Positions 1-11,718 are shown, counted from the first letter of the stretch. The stretch: DNA of 64,000 nucleotides from Perca fluviatilis (GCF_010015445.1 NC_053134.1:2403620-2467619), one strand, 5' to 3'. Numbers and translations are program-made. Notes: generated by a model not told the origin, from the sequence alone.

Positions 1-179
1 AAGAAGAAGACTCCTGTTCCTGAAATTTGGATTTTGAATACGTGTGGTCCTCCATGTTTCCTTCTTCAAACTTGCCAAGGCCGGGAAGCTACGATACCCA
101 TTAGCAGCATTAGCAGCATTAGCAGCAGCTGGGAGGTTAAAATGAGACCGAGAAAATGTGAAAGGCGGAGCAGTAGATT

Positions 180-433
180 TTATTTATTTGATTAGGACAA
201 TGCACATTAATCAACATTTCTGTAAATGCGCCAGTGTTAGCCAGTTGGCAAATTTTCAACTGTAGTCCTAGTTACCTAGCATGCGTGTCTTTATGGTGGG
301 AGGAAACCCACGCAAACACGGGGAGAACATGCAAACTCCACACCGACAGGCCCTGCCTGGACCAGGGATCAAACTCTGCAGCGCCAACTTGCTGTGAGGC
401 AGAAGTGCTAACCACCGAGCCACCGTGCTGCCT
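180..433 (-). mobile_element. tRNA-derived SINE, minus strand
   Basis: Read on the minus strand, the segment from about 433 down to 290 begins with a tRNA-like head. An A-box-like GTGGCTCGGTGG is followed by a B-box-like GTTTGATCCC, then by the body common in fish SINEs ('gtgtggagtttgcatgttct'). The B box is one base off consensus, so this is a decayed copy rather than a tRNA gene. The low-number end (180-290) is AT-rich and may be the 3' body or an older repeat beside it. Confidence 0.7.
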
Positions 434-2094
434 ATGTCCTGTATGTCCCTTACCAGCTAACGTATTTCTAGATGGAGCATGAATATGGAGCGTCTACCCC
501 AGTTCATGAAAATACAAAATGTAAAAATTTCAAGCCAATAGGAATACTTGGTGAATTGATGGTGGTGGTAAATATTCATGAAAAAGGACAAGTTTGTGAA
601 CGGGGCAACACAGATTTTGAGAATGAACAACTACACACGTTACACACTGGGACCTTTAAGCCTGCTCGTACCTTTATAATAATAAAATCTGCATTAATCT
701 TTAACCTGTGATTCACAACTCACTGAAATAAACCATAAAAACTGAATGATCTGGAACTGAGGAGCGGTTCTGCCTTCATGGGCTTCACTGGCTTTATTTA
801 TTTCCATCACGATGGCAGTAACAAGTGTGTGAAAGGTTGTTGTTTTTATATTGGGTGGGTGGGTTAGATGGTGGAGGAGAGAGGTGCAGAGAGATGTGGA
901 GGCTTTGGCAGCGTGACAGCGGGAAGCTTTTCAGCCTCCGTCATCTGAGCCGCTGTATTGTTGTTCTCTGCAGCGAGCGGAGCGGCAGGAATGCTCTGGT
1001 GGTGCTGGGAGTCTATTTTAAAGAAGTGACTGCATGCAGCACCTGTTTCCCTCCCCGCCAGTCAGCACGCCGCTCACGCCTCTGAGCACGAAGGATGCAT
1101 ACTGTGACAGGAGGAAAAAACGCTCTGGGTTGTTTGCATTTCTTTAAAAAGGTGCCCTGATTTTGATTTATTCAATTGTATGAAAAATTCCATAAACACG
1201 AAAAGACATCTAATACAATCGAGGATAAAAACACAATAAAGTCCAGGACTTATTTCCATTGTGGTCCTCAACACATCAGGACAAGACAACACACGTACAG
1301 AGTGTGTGATAAAAATCGACACGACATGAAAACATTTTCCTTAAACAAATAAAAATTTAAACGGTAATTTGCCTTTTGTTCTATTCCGCAACCCTATCTA
1401 GTAACCAGGCCTTGACTGTCTTTTTGAAAGAGTTCAGTGTGGAAATTACTTTAATTTGCCGATCTAACTTGTTCCACTGAACTGCTCCTATATAGGCAAA
1501 GGTTACTTTCCCTAACACTGTCTTAAATCTATAAAAGACACAGGTCAGATATGCTGCCACGCGTGTAAATATTGTGTGTCCTTTACCTTAGTTATAAGAC
1601 ACGACAAAAAAATTGGGACACTACCAAACATACAAAACCGTTTTTACTTGAATTTTTTTAAATCTGTTAGGTCCATATGTGTTTGTGTTATCTGGTGAAT
1701 GTGAAAATGAACTGCTGCCTCCTCTGTCAGCTCTAGACACTGAACAGAAATAAGCAGAGAAATCAGACCAATCACAAGAGCTGGTCAGTCTGACATCATG
1801 TTGCCTGAGCTCATTACTATTCATGAGCTCGCCCAGTTGAGCTGGGTAAAATATTCTGACAGCCAGGCTCTCATTGGCTAGCTGCTAGCCAATCAGATTC
1901 AAACAGCTTAGCTTGTTGAATGTTAATGAGAACTGGCACAAATCGAGCTGAGTCTTCATGTAGGCTTTCTATACCACGCTAGAATGGCTTGAAACAAGGT
2001 AACCAAGGCATTTTTTCCACAAAAAATGTTACAGGGCCCATGGTAGAACTTCAGACATTACCACAAAGTCATGAAATACGAGCAGGGCACCTTT
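434..2094. other. Intergenic stretch without a recognisable gene
   Basis: Only short frames with no family resemblance are present. About 1100-1165 resembles part of a repeat also seen near 16630. About 1360-1600 reads like an old LINE-type fragment on the minus strand, but I could not place it in a family. Confidence 0.5.
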
Positions 2095-2372
2095 AAACCA
2101 ATCACAATCGTCTTGGGGTGGCGCTAAGCTCCGGACGCAGCGAGGAGGCTCTGCTAAATAGTCTCAGGAAGGAACTGGTTTTGGTGGAAAATTTGCACCC
2201 CGCAAAAGAAAACTCCACATGTAATATTAAATGAAGTTAACTGTTGACACAATCCAGTACCGTGAGCTATTTAAATGAGCTGATACATGGTGAAACCTCA
2301 TTGGCTCTTACCAGTGTATCTCTGTGTGTACTTCGTCCACAGCAATCCCACCAATCAGTCCCAAAACCTCCC
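2095..2372. repeat. Dispersed repeat, copy 1 (short form)
   Basis: This segment is closely similar to 16665-17510 in the same orientation. Shared landmarks include 'ctgctaaatagtctcaggaa' and 'cacaatccagtaccgtgag'. The short form lacks the 42-bp tandem array and flanking sequence that lie in the middle of the other copy. It looks like a non-autonomous transposon body, but I did not find clear termini. Confidence 0.7.
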
Positions 2373-2513
2373 AGTTAGAGAGGAAATGACCTAAACATAT
2401 TCTTTGTAAATCTTTACAATCATTCCCTGAAAAGAACCAAGCAGACCTGCCTTGTTGCACCGTCCTAATTTTACTACTACGTCATATTACAGCGCCGCGG
2501 AGCTGCTGCTCTG

Positions 2514-2990
2514 CCAGGGATGGGAGTTAGTCACACATGGGCAAGTCACAAGCAAGTCTCAAGTCTTAACCTTCAAGTCTCAAGCAAGTCCAAGTCCTTT
2601 TTTGTGACAATCAAGCAAGTCACAAGTCAAGTCATACAAAAGTTTCCATTTTTAAACAAGCTAAAGACAGTGATTATAAGCTGCTGGAGTTTTATTTGCA
2701 TTTTTTCCTGCTCAATATTCAAAAGACATTGTGTCCAAGCCACATACATCTGAACAGTTTAAATTTATACAGATAAAAAAGCACAGCCTAAAACTGATAT
2801 TAGGCCAACAATAAATCAGCATACATATTTGTTCAATATGCCTCGAACATGACATCAAATCATGAAATTCATTCAGACAAGTCAAGTATAATGGTTTGTC
2901 ATTCAGACGCTGAAGGGTGCTTTTTGCGTCGTATCTGAAGAGCCAATGACCAAGCGTCCGCATTTGTCGAGTTGGGAGTGAGAACGGGTT
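2514..2990. mobile_element. hAT-like non-autonomous element rich in 'caagtc'
   Basis: It begins with CAGGGATGGGAG followed by several degenerate 'aagtctcaagcaagtc' repeats, a pattern seen in fish hAT-type miniature elements. The left edge is fairly clear. The right edge is not, so the end coordinate is a guess. No transposase frame is present. Confidence 0.45.
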
Positions 2991-3053
2991 GGAAATACCG
3001 AAGATTTCATATTGATGACCCAGAGTGAATCCTTCTCTTTATATCTGTTAGAA

Positions 3054-3388
3054 CAAGGCCGCCCAATTCGGGGCCAGTGGGCCAAGTTTGGCCCACGTTC
3101 ACCTTGATTAGTCCTTCATGGCATTTGAAATGCTCGTTCTTATTCTCCTCTTATTTTGCTATAAAATCCAAACTGTAATGAATACGAAATGTTTATTTTG
3201 TGCAACTAAAAAGGACTTAATCTGAGTTTTACTAAGCCCAGTGCTGGTAAACTTCCCTGTTAAATTAAATACTATATGTTTTATCTACGATGACTAACAA
3301 GAATTACGGTATTCAACAACATTTGTTGTTTGGCCTTCCATACAGATACATTTCTGGCCCTTCATATAAAAGAATTTGGGCACCTCTG
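3054..3388. mobile_element. Decayed hAT miniature element
   Basis: The right end reads GGGCACCTCTG, giving the inverted terminus CAGAGGTGCCCAAATTC typical of hAT elements. The left end, CAAGGCCGCCCAATTC, is a mutated version. The flanking 8-mers (tgttagaa and gtggaaaa) match only partly, as expected for an old insertion. Confidence 0.6.
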
Positions 3389-5381
3389 GTGGAAAATCAA
3401 TGCAGTTGTCCAATGCGCTGATATAATGAGTGAATCATTACGGCCCTGAGGGATGATCACTGACAGTGTGAAGAGAGAATTAGAGGGTAATTGTTGTGCT
3501 AAAAGCCTCCCATTAGTGGTGTCATGCCATGCGTTAGTTAATCTCCGCTGTTAGTTAACCTCTCCGCTGTGTACGTTCGCCACCGTGTTCACGTAATTAC
3601 CGCAAACGCCACTTCAGCTCTGCAAACGCCCCTGGAGCCTGTTCACCCTTCAATCGTCGTTCAGCCTTAAACCAATCATATTGGCCTCAGCATTTTTTTA
3701 AATTCTTATACCTTACCACCTTCAAAATTTCCGAAAACTATTTACATTAATTTTTGACTTTTGCAAATATTTTATGTTTAAATAAACAAAAAACGAGAAT
3801 ATAGTTCCCGGTTTGTTTACGGATAGAAGACGGCTGTGTCTCATGTTACGTTGTTATTTGTACACGCTGTGACTCTACAAATCACAACATGCAAATAGGA
3901 ACATGTTGGCGTTATTTTGTCACTTTTGTCACAATTGGGAGCAGTAGGCTAGTTGGAACCAGTTACCTACAGGATCTGTGCTAAGCTAAGCTAATGCTGG
4001 AGCCGTCAGACAGCGTTACAGCACGCACAGAGATGAGAAGGGTATGTATGGACTTGTCTTACTCTGGGGGTTACGGTGAATAAGATAAATTCCCAATAAG
4101 TCGGCGTGTTCCTTTAAGTTACCAGGTAACGCTAGCGGTAGCTAGCTAGCTTTGGTTGGAAAGGTGCTATAAAATGGACACAAAGAGACGCAAAATGACT
4201 AAAAAGAGACCAAGAAACCACACCGCAAATGGACGCAAAATTAACACAAACCGGAATTTGCCGCTTGTATAAAACGTCCAACTGGGCAGAAAAACCTACC
4301 GTCGGGACGCAGGTATAAAGTACCAGCCTGTAAAACTAAGCGATCCAGAAACAGCTTTGTCCAGCGGCTATATGTATATTAAATAAGTAGTAGCAATACA
4401 GATCTGCTGCATTTGTTTATTTTTATTATTATTATATTGTGTCTGCGGAACCTCTGACTTTTAGTGTATTTTATGACCAATGATGTCTCCTTTGTTACGT
4501 TTTTATGTCCTAACAGTCTGCTGCTGATTGTGTGTATGTGTGCCCAACTTCCTACTGTAAGCCAAATCTACCTTTGGGTTTAAATAAAATTACCTTGACC
4601 TTGACTTTTTTTGTTTCGAATGACATCAAGTCTAAACTGCCTGCAGGTCAGGTTTTGAAACATGAATTTTACAAATGAACTTACATATATTATATGTTAT
4701 TATTTTAACGTATAAAAAAAGATGGAGTCACACTGGATTGATTCAGGAAATAAGAATTTGAGAGGACTGTGTTATTCCTTCCCGTCTCCTCCACTCCTGC
4801 TGCAGGTAATTAGGTCCTTGACAAAGGACACGAACCCCCCCCGGCTTTCTCGTCTCCCCCGTCTCCAGTGTGACACTGGCCTTTGCCAATGTGAAAATAA
4901 AAACCTCCATACATCAGCACTTGCTCCTCGTGTCTCCGCTCTGCTGCTGTTTTGATGAAACTGAAACCTGCCGTGTTTGTGAGGAAACAGTTTATTACGA
5001 TCCATCAACCACATCTGTCACATCTGTCGGCTCCCTCCTGCAGGAGAGCGGGGGGAGGCGGAGTCAGCTGTCAGTCACATGCAGCTAATAAAAAAAAAAA
5101 AAAAATCCATTGTGTTTATCATCTGTCGCTGTTTCATCTCATCCGGTGATGAAGTGTTTTAGTTTTACGTTTTACACACTGCCTTCGATCTCTGCTTCTA
5201 CGTACTTTGATTTCCTATATTACCCAGAACGCATTTCTAAAGAAGTTATTATGTCTGAGCAAAAATTAGTCTTATTGGTTGTCTTTTGGTAGTTTTTTCA
5301 AAACCTAAAAACATGATGGTAATATGAGGGCTTCCTCTGCACCACTAAAGAAATGCTGTTTCTTTATTTCTGTTTGCTCAA
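3389..5381. other. Intergenic, mostly featureless
   Basis: No gene was seen. About 4540-4615 resembles a LINE 3' tail, ending in 'aaataaaattaccttgacct' and a repeated 'ttgac' motif. Repeated GCTAGC motifs occur near 4130-4150. About 4170-4260 holds degenerate relatives of the 21-bp unit that forms the array at 5382. Confidence 0.5.
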
Positions 5382-5770
5382 AGAGACGCAAAATGTCTAC
5401 AAAGACAAGCAAAACGTCAACAAAGAAACGCAAAATGTCTACAAAGAGACGCAAAATGTCTACAAAGAGACGCAAAATGTCTACAAAGAGGCTCAAAATG
5501 TCTACAAAGAGACAAAATGACTTCAAAGAGGCGCAAAATGTCTACAAAGAGATGCAAAACGTCTACAAAGAGACGCAAAACGTCTACAAAGAGACGCAAA
5601 ATGTCTACAAAGAGATGCAAAATGTCTACAAAGAGACGCAAAATGTCTACAAAGAGGCGCAAAATGTCTACAAAGAGGCGCAAAATGACTTCAAAGAGGC
5701 GCAAAATGTCTACAAAGAGACGAAAATGTCTACAAAGAGACAAAATGACTTCAAAGAGGCGCAAAATGTT
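5382..5770. repeat. 21-bp minisatellite
   Basis: There are about 18 tandem copies of 'aaagagacgcaaaatgtctac' with point variants (gacgc, gatgc, ggcgc) and a few shortened units. Because 21 is a multiple of three and the unit lacks stops, all forward frames stay open and encode a KRRKMST-type heptad. This is a repeat artefact and not a coding gene. Confidence 0.9.
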
Positions 5771-6394
5771 CTGTTTCTGAGACGTGCGTGTCATGCAGGC
5801 AGCATGCACGCTCTAACCTGTTACCATGGGAGCCGAAATATAAACGGACACGCCACGCAGCCAGTGTGTAACCGGTCTTACGGAGTCCTCCTGAGCCGTA
5901 AGAGGAAGGACAAAGGGCTTGAGTTTCAGTTTGTATCCTGCTGGAGACCACAGCGAGGACAGGAGGACAGACGGGAAAGACAAACCTGTGACCGAGGACA
6001 GCTAAGATGTCTTTTTTTGGGCTCAGTGACCTGATGCAGAGCGATGGCGTTCAATATCTCATCTCCGAGCTGCTCGATAAACTGTAATCGGGATAAGGAG
6101 GCTATTCCTGGAGCACTGTTTCCTCCCATAAAGACCTTAGACTTTATGTAGATGTTAATGTTGAATGTACTATTATGTCAAGGTTGATGTGTTTTAAATT
6201 TGGAATTAACAACATGTGAAAGCACCGGCCGGCAGTTACAAACCCAAAGAGAACAGCCATCACTGTACACCTTTTTGATTTAAATGTACAGCTAAAATCT
6301 CACAGTATCTTACTAGTTTTAATGTTTTACAGGATACTGTAAATGGCAATGCATTCTGGGAAAAGATTATAATATTACAGCATTATTTAAGGGC
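5771..6394. other. Intergenic, no gene seen
   Basis: Unique-looking sequence with short unrelated frames. No splice-bounded exon or RNA gene could be recognised. Confidence 0.5.
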
Positions 6395-6972
6395 AGTGGT
6401 GGCCTAAAGGTTAAAGATCTTGTGACTGGGAGGTCGCAGGTTCAATCCCCAGACCGACAGGATAAAATCTGGGTGGGGGAAATTGAAAGAGCAGCGCTTG
6501 TCCATCCCTCATTACCATCACTGAGGTGCCCTTGAGCAAGGCCCTTAACCCCCCAACTGCTCCAGTGGAGCTGCTCAGTGGCCAGCAGATCAAACTGTGG
6601 TTGTACTGGGCAGCTCCCAGTGCAGTATGACTGTAGAACTATGTGACAGGTTAGGGCAGAGGTGTCACACTCAATTTCCCAGAGGGCCACACTGGAAACT
6701 AAGACTCACATCAAGGGCCGGACATGTTTAGTTTATTCACATGCTTTTATTTCATCGAAAAAGTGAAGGATCTTTTACTGCATTATTGCGTGTCTAATAT
6801 AGTCTTCTCACTTACAGTTTGGTCCACATAAAACCCCCAAAAAGTAACTTAGCCATCAAAGAAAAAACAAACAAAAACATTGGAGGAAAAAAAACGTCAG
6901 AAAAAGTGGCAAAAACATCGGAAAAAAGGCCTTGAGTTTGACACGTGTGGGTTAGGGTTATAAAAAAAAAAA
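6395..6972 (+). mobile_element. tRNA-derived SINE, split by a hAT element
   Basis: A tRNA-like head (GGTGGCCTAAAGGTTAAAG, then the B-box-like GGTTCAATCCCC) is followed by the usual 'cccttgagcaaggccctta' body. The tail is interrupted at 6657 by a hAT miniature element and resumes after 6957 with a poly-A run. Confidence 0.75.
6657..6949. mobile_element. hAT miniature element with perfect 8-bp target duplication
   Basis: The left terminus is CAGAGGTGTCACACTCAA, and the right terminus inverts to CACACGTGTCAAACTCAA. The 8-mer GGTTAGGG stands immediately on both sides (6649-6656 and 6950-6957). Eight-base duplication with a CAGAGGTG start is diagnostic of the hAT superfamily. At 293 bp with no coding capacity, it must have been moved by a transposase made elsewhere. 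Confidence 0.88.
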
Positions 6973-7529
6973 ACTGAAAGTCCAGAGTCCTTGTCTGTGA
7001 TTCATGCAGCCTCCTTAGCTTTCACTTTCTGAAGCATCCTAACTGACATGCACCCCCACCCCCCCCCCACCCCTCTGTAACCTCAGAGTGCCTGCTAAGA
7101 TGTGCGTTTGTTTTGTCACATTGGATGAGGTTACTGCGGCGTCAGACAGATGATATGAGCTGCTGATGAACACCGGTGCGTGATGCGTGATGGGTAATAG
7201 AAGCTGTAACAGCCTGTCGGCGAGCGACCTCCTGTGATTGATGTGTCACCGGTGGACACGTGCGTGCACGTCTCCGAGCTGAAGCAACGACACACACACG
7301 GCGGTCAGGCGTTGACGGTCAGAGGGCGATGGTCCATCAGCGGGCTGATCCGAGGACGCTGTCGTGCAATTTCTTTGCTTCAAATACAGCAAATTGTGTT
7401 TTATGACACTTTTAGTCTCTCTTCACTGCACATTTACCTTGAAGGTAATTTAGTTTTTTCCCAACCTGGACTATTTGCCCATGCATTTGTGTCTAAGTGA
7501 CTAATGTGAAATAAAATCTTTGAAGTTGG
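6973..7529. other. Intergenic, no gene seen
   Basis: Contains a C-rich run at about 7049-7072 and no recognisable coding or RNA feature. Confidence 0.5.
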
Positions 7530-8178
7530 TCCAGTATTGAGCGAGAACGCTGTAACCGGCAGCCGTGAACAAGGCTGTAATGTAACCCTATAGGACAGAT
7601 CAGCATCAGTTAGCGTCCACTAAAAGTTCTGTTGTTGCCGCTGACAGACTCAGATTATTATTCTAAGTGTCTGACAACATTATGGGATGGATCCCTACAG
7701 AGATAGACCTTTTAGTTAAAGAGTAAGATCCTTTTAGTTTAACATGAAACAGCCACGAAATCACCATCACCAAACTCCACCAGACTCCATGTAAATAATC
7801 AGGACTTTTAGCGTGTATAGAGCCAGCATATTTCCACCAGACTCCATGTAAATAATCAGGACTTTTAGCGTGTATAGAGCCAGCATATCTCCACCAGACT
7901 CCATGTAAATAATCAGGACTTTTAGCGTGTATAGAGCCAGCATATCTCCACCAGACTCCATGTAAATAATCAGGACTTTTAGCGTGTATAGAGCCAGCAT
8001 ATCTCCACATGTAAATGGGTGAATTAAGGGTTTATTTCAACCAAACCAGAGTGATGATTGTTGGAACAGTGGAAAGATGAACCAAGACGGCTTTTGGTAG
8101 TTTTATTTTGTTTCTGTCCACTTTGAATTAAGTGTGTTTTACGATGATAAAAGTACTGATTATTTACATGGAGTCTGG
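7530..8178. repeat. Dispersed repeat family P, copy 1
   Basis: It shares a long common core with 53340-53890, 60060-60268 and 37722-37812 ('gctgacagactcagattatt', 'tctgacaacattatgg', 'ctacagagatagacc'). The segment after the internal array ends in the inverted form of 'ccagactccatgtaaataat' (near 8157-8178), so this copy may be bounded by inverted repeats. No coding capacity. Confidence 0.7.
7777..8006. repeat. 57-bp minisatellite inside repeat P
   Basis: Four near-identical 57-bp units run from 'ccaccagactccatgtaaat' to 'gagccagcatatct'. 57 is a multiple of three, so a 19-residue peptide repeat stays open on the minus strand; this is not evidence of a gene. The second array-bearing copy is at 53577-53887. 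Confidence 0.9.
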
Positions 8179-8603
8179 TGTAGTTTTTCACTGGATTGAA
8201 ATTGAATCCTTGAAAGTACCTGAAGCAAATACAGCTTTGTTCTGACGCCAAACATCCACCCAGCAGAGTCCTGGCGCTGCATCACGCTTGTGTGTAATAA
8301 GAATAAGAAATGAGGTCTGAAGCAGAATTAATTCACATCTTCTGGTGCGGGCGGGGGGGCGATGCCAGACAGTCGGTAGCCGTGGCAACCTGAGGCCAGT
8401 CCTCTCTGCCTCCCAGCATCAGCAGCGGGATGCAGAGAACTGGACCTGTCACATCCCATCACACGCTGCTCTCGGAGCAGACAGAGACGACCAGCTGTGG
8501 TCAAACACACTCGTTATGTCACGACAACAAAAGAAATGAGGACGCACAACTGTCAGACGTTATTTAGGAACGTCAGGTGTGATGTGTAATCTCTAGTCTC
8601 GCA
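8179..8603. other. Intergenic, no gene seen
   Basis: No recognisable coding exon, RNA gene or transposon terminus. Confidence 0.45.
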
Positions 8604-9688
8604 GGGAGTGGCCTATGTTCCCACAGCCCTATGGTCCCACAGTCCTATGTTCCTACAGCCCTATGGTCCCACAGCCCTATGTTCCTACAGCCCTATGTTC
8701 CCACAGCCCTATGTTCCTACAGCCCTATGTTCCCACAGCCCTATGTTCCTACACCCCTATGTTCCCACAGTCCTATGTTCCTAGAGCCCTATGTTCCCAC
8801 AGCCCTATGTTCCCACAGCCCTATGTTCCCACAGGCCTATGTTCCCACAGCCCTATGTTCCTACAGCCCTATGTTCCCACAGCCCTATGTTCCTACAGCC
8901 CTATGTTCCCACAGCCCTATGTTCCTACAGCCCTATGGTCCCACAGCCCTATGTTCCTAGAGCCCTATGTTCCTACAGCCCTATGTTCCTACAGCCCTAT
9001 GTTCCCACAGCCCTATGTTCCTACAGCCCTATGTTCCTAGAGCCCTATGTTCCTACAGCCCTATGTTCCTACAGTCCTATGTTCCCACAGCCCTATGTTC
9101 CCACAGCCCTATGTTCCTACAGCCCTATGGTCCCACAGCCCTATGTTCCTAGAGCCCTATGTTCCTACAGCCCTATGTTCCTACAGTCCTATGTTCCCAC
9201 AGCCCTATGTTCCTACAGCCCTATGTTCCTAGAGCCCTATGTTCCTAGAGCCCTATGTTCCTACAGCCCTATGTTCCTACAGCCCTATGTTCCCACAGCC
9301 CTATGTTCCTAGAGCCCTATGTTCCGAGAGCCCTATGTTCCCACAGGCCCATGTTCCTACAGCCCTATGTTCCTACAGCCCTATGTTCCTACAGTCCTAT
9401 GTTCCCACAGCCCTATGTTCCTACAGCCCTATGTTCCTAGAGCCCTATGTTCCTAGAGCCCTATGTTCCTACAGCCCTATGTTCCCACAGCCCTATGTTC
9501 CCACAGCCCTATGTTCCCACAGCCCTATGGTCCCACAGCCATATGTCCCACATTTCTAAGAATCTTTTTACTGAAAAATAGGCCCTATGTTCCCACAGCC
9601 CCTAACCCACCCCAACCCTTGAAGGGAAATGTAGGAACACAAGACCTAATTTTGAAAATGTCCTAGAAATGCGGGAACATACCCTTAC
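8604..9688 (-). mobile_element. CCTATGTTCCCACAG-family transposon, copy A (expanded)
   Basis: The left end GGGAGTGGCCTATGTTCCC matches the inverted form of the GGCACGCTCCC terminus seen in copies B, D and F, so this copy lies in the opposite orientation. After the array come the family's internal blocks: 'cccacatttctaagaat', 'aggccctatgttcccacag', then 'acacaagacctaattttgaa' and 'cctagaaatgcgggaacata'. The right terminus is lost where an AT-rich element starts. No transposase frame is present. Confidence 0.75.
8611..9547. repeat. 16-bp minisatellite, about 58 units
   Basis: Tandem copies of 'cctatgttcccacagc' with frequent variants (tcctacag, tcctagag, tggtccc). The unit equals the terminal motif of the surrounding transposon. 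Sixteen is not a multiple of three and the unit has no stop in any forward frame, so all three forward frames read through as a 16-residue periodic peptide. These long frames are a by-product of the repeat. Confidence 0.95.
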
Positions 9689-10475
9689 GAAAGGAAAATA
9701 TATTTATCAGTATATTACTTGAAATATATTGTAATATATTGCAATATATTATTTTCCATTACATTTAACAATAAATTATATATTGAAAAAACATGGAATA
9801 ATATATTGATGATACATATATTATATATTCATGTAATATATTGCAATATATTGCAAAATATACAAATAATTGCCGCTTTTAATATATTGCTATATATTGA
9901 ACATGAATATATAATATATGTGTTCATATGTTCCAAAATATATGCTAATTTATATTTATAAATATCCACCATAATGTATTCCCCTTTATATGGGAAAACG
10001 TATTGGTAATTTATGTAAAGATATAGTTTCAAATCTATGTTTAATATATGGTAGAATATATTTTAAATATATGTAAAATTATATGGAAACATTTATGTAC
10101 AGATATATGTTTAATATATGGTGGAATATATTTTAAATATATGGAAAAGTATATGGAAATGTAGACATGAAATATATGTACAAATATGTGTTTAATATAT
10201 GGTGGAATATATTTTAAATATATGGAAAAGTATATGGAAATGTAGACATGAAATATATGTACAAATATGTGTTTAATATATGGTAGAATATATTTTAAAT
10301 ATATGTAAAATTATATGGAAATGTAGACATGAAATATGTACAAATATGTGTTTAATATATGGTAGAATATATTTTAAATATATGGAAAAGTATATGGAAA
10401 CGTAGACATGAAATATATGTGTTTAATATATGGTAGAATATATTTTTAATATATGGCATACATAATTTTTGCCCG
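9689..10475. repeat. AT-rich element with 81-bp tandem repeats
   Basis: It starts with CTTACGAAA and continues as 'aatatattgcaatatatt'-type sequence. From about 10020 to 10450 it contains about five tandem units near 81 bp ('ttaatatatggtggaatata' ... 'gtagacatgaaatatatg'), some shortened. The same CTTACGAAA motif, inverted, closes a similar AT-rich stretch near 16530. This suggests a transposon terminus. Confidence 0.7.
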
Positions 10476-10834
10476 GTGTCTTAACAGTTACTTTTTAAGA
10501 AAGTAAAATTGCTAAGGCCATATGGTCAAAATTAAATTATTTAATAATAATGTAATAACTATAACAATAACTTATTTCACTAGTAAATTGCTGTTGAATG
10601 AGAAAAACAACCACCAGATGGGAAAAGTGCCTTAACAACAACTTTGAATGCACCACGGTAGGTTACCAGTTTCACTGAACGCACCGTCTGTGTTTTTCCG
10701 ACAACGGCAGCTGCAGATTGTTACGTCCCGGTGTTGAATCCTCTACAGTTTCTTCCTCTTCAGTTTTTCCTCGCCACTCTCGCAATAGCCACTGCTAATG
10801 CTTGCTCTTGAGGGAATTACTGTAATTGTTGGGG
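10476..10834. other. Intergenic, no gene seen
   Basis: No coding or RNA feature recognised. Confidence 0.5.
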
Positions 10835-10935
10835 TTTTGGAATTTATAGAGCGTGGTCTAGACCTACTCTATCTGTAAAGTGTCTCGAGATAACTCTTGT
10901 TATGATTTGATACTATAAATAAAATTGAATTACAG
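10835..10935 (+). mobile_element. LINE (L2-like) 3' tail
   Basis: The sequence 'gagcgtggtctagacctact' through 'gttatgatttgatactataa' and 'ataaaattgaatt' is the 3' end of an L2-like retrotransposon common in fish. A minus-strand copy of the same tail is at 50590-50715. Only the tail is present, as expected for a strongly 5'-truncated insertion. Confidence 0.65.
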
Positions 10936-11002
10936 TGAAATACAGACAAACTTTACACTGTTTAGCGTTAGCTGTCAGCATTGTGACAGTGTTTAATCCA
11001 GT

Positions 11003-11290
11003 TACTAGCTAGCGGTAGGCTAATGTTAGCTGCTGTCGAGTGTAGTGTTAACTAGCTAGCAGTAGGCTAACGTTAGCTGCTGTCGAGTGTAGTGTTAACT
11101 AGCTAGCAGTAGGCTAACGTTAGCTGCTGTCGAGTGTAGTGTTAACTAGCTAGCAGTAGGCTAACTGTAGCTGCTGTGGAGTGTAGTGTTAACTAGCTAG
11201 CAGTAGGCTAACTGTAGCTGCTGTGGAGTGTAGTGTTAACTAGCTAGCAGTAGGCTAACTGTAGCTGCTGTGGAGTGTAGTGTTAACTAG
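11003..11290. repeat. 47-bp minisatellite
   Basis: About six units of 'agctagcagtaggctaacgt' + 'tagctgctgtcgagtgtagt' + 'gttaact'. The first three carry AACGTTAGC/GTCGAG and the last three AACTGTAGC/GTGGAG, so two variant blocks were amplified in turn. Confidence 0.92.
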
Positions 11291-11718
11291 CATCACGTGC
11301 AGCGATGTTTCCGTTGCCTATAACGTCTGTTTCAGAGCACCAGAGAGCAGAGCAGACATATCAGCAGCACCGAAATGAGGCGCCAAAATCCACGTTGCTA
11401 TCCGGTCCGGTAGATACAGGTCGTGAAGGCACCTGTGTCGTATTAGCACCGGATTTCGGTACCCAACCCTATTCAGGAAGAAGATTTTTATAAGCAGGCA
11501 GGTAGGCAGGAGAAGGTTTGAGGAAGGGGATTTATTAACAAAAACACGGCAGCACTGACTGTACGTTCACACCGCCGCCGACTTGAGCTTCTAAAGTTAC
11601 CGGAAGTCGTTCATTTTTAACGGAAGCTTCTCTCAGCTGCAAGGAGCGGCAAAATCTGTCGGTGTCGCGTTTTGAGCGAACAGAGCATCAATCAGAAAGT
11701 TGAAAGTAGGTCAACGTT

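Noticed and set aside
5324..6034. A 236-codon Lys/Arg-rich frame
   Set aside because: It is the translation of a 21-bp minisatellite plus random flank.
8615..9559. Several overlapping long forward frames encoding a MFPQPYVPTALCS-type repeat protein
   Set aside because: They arise because the 16-bp minisatellite has no stop in any forward frame; the same peptide appears in all three frames and again on the minus strand at 40607-41200.
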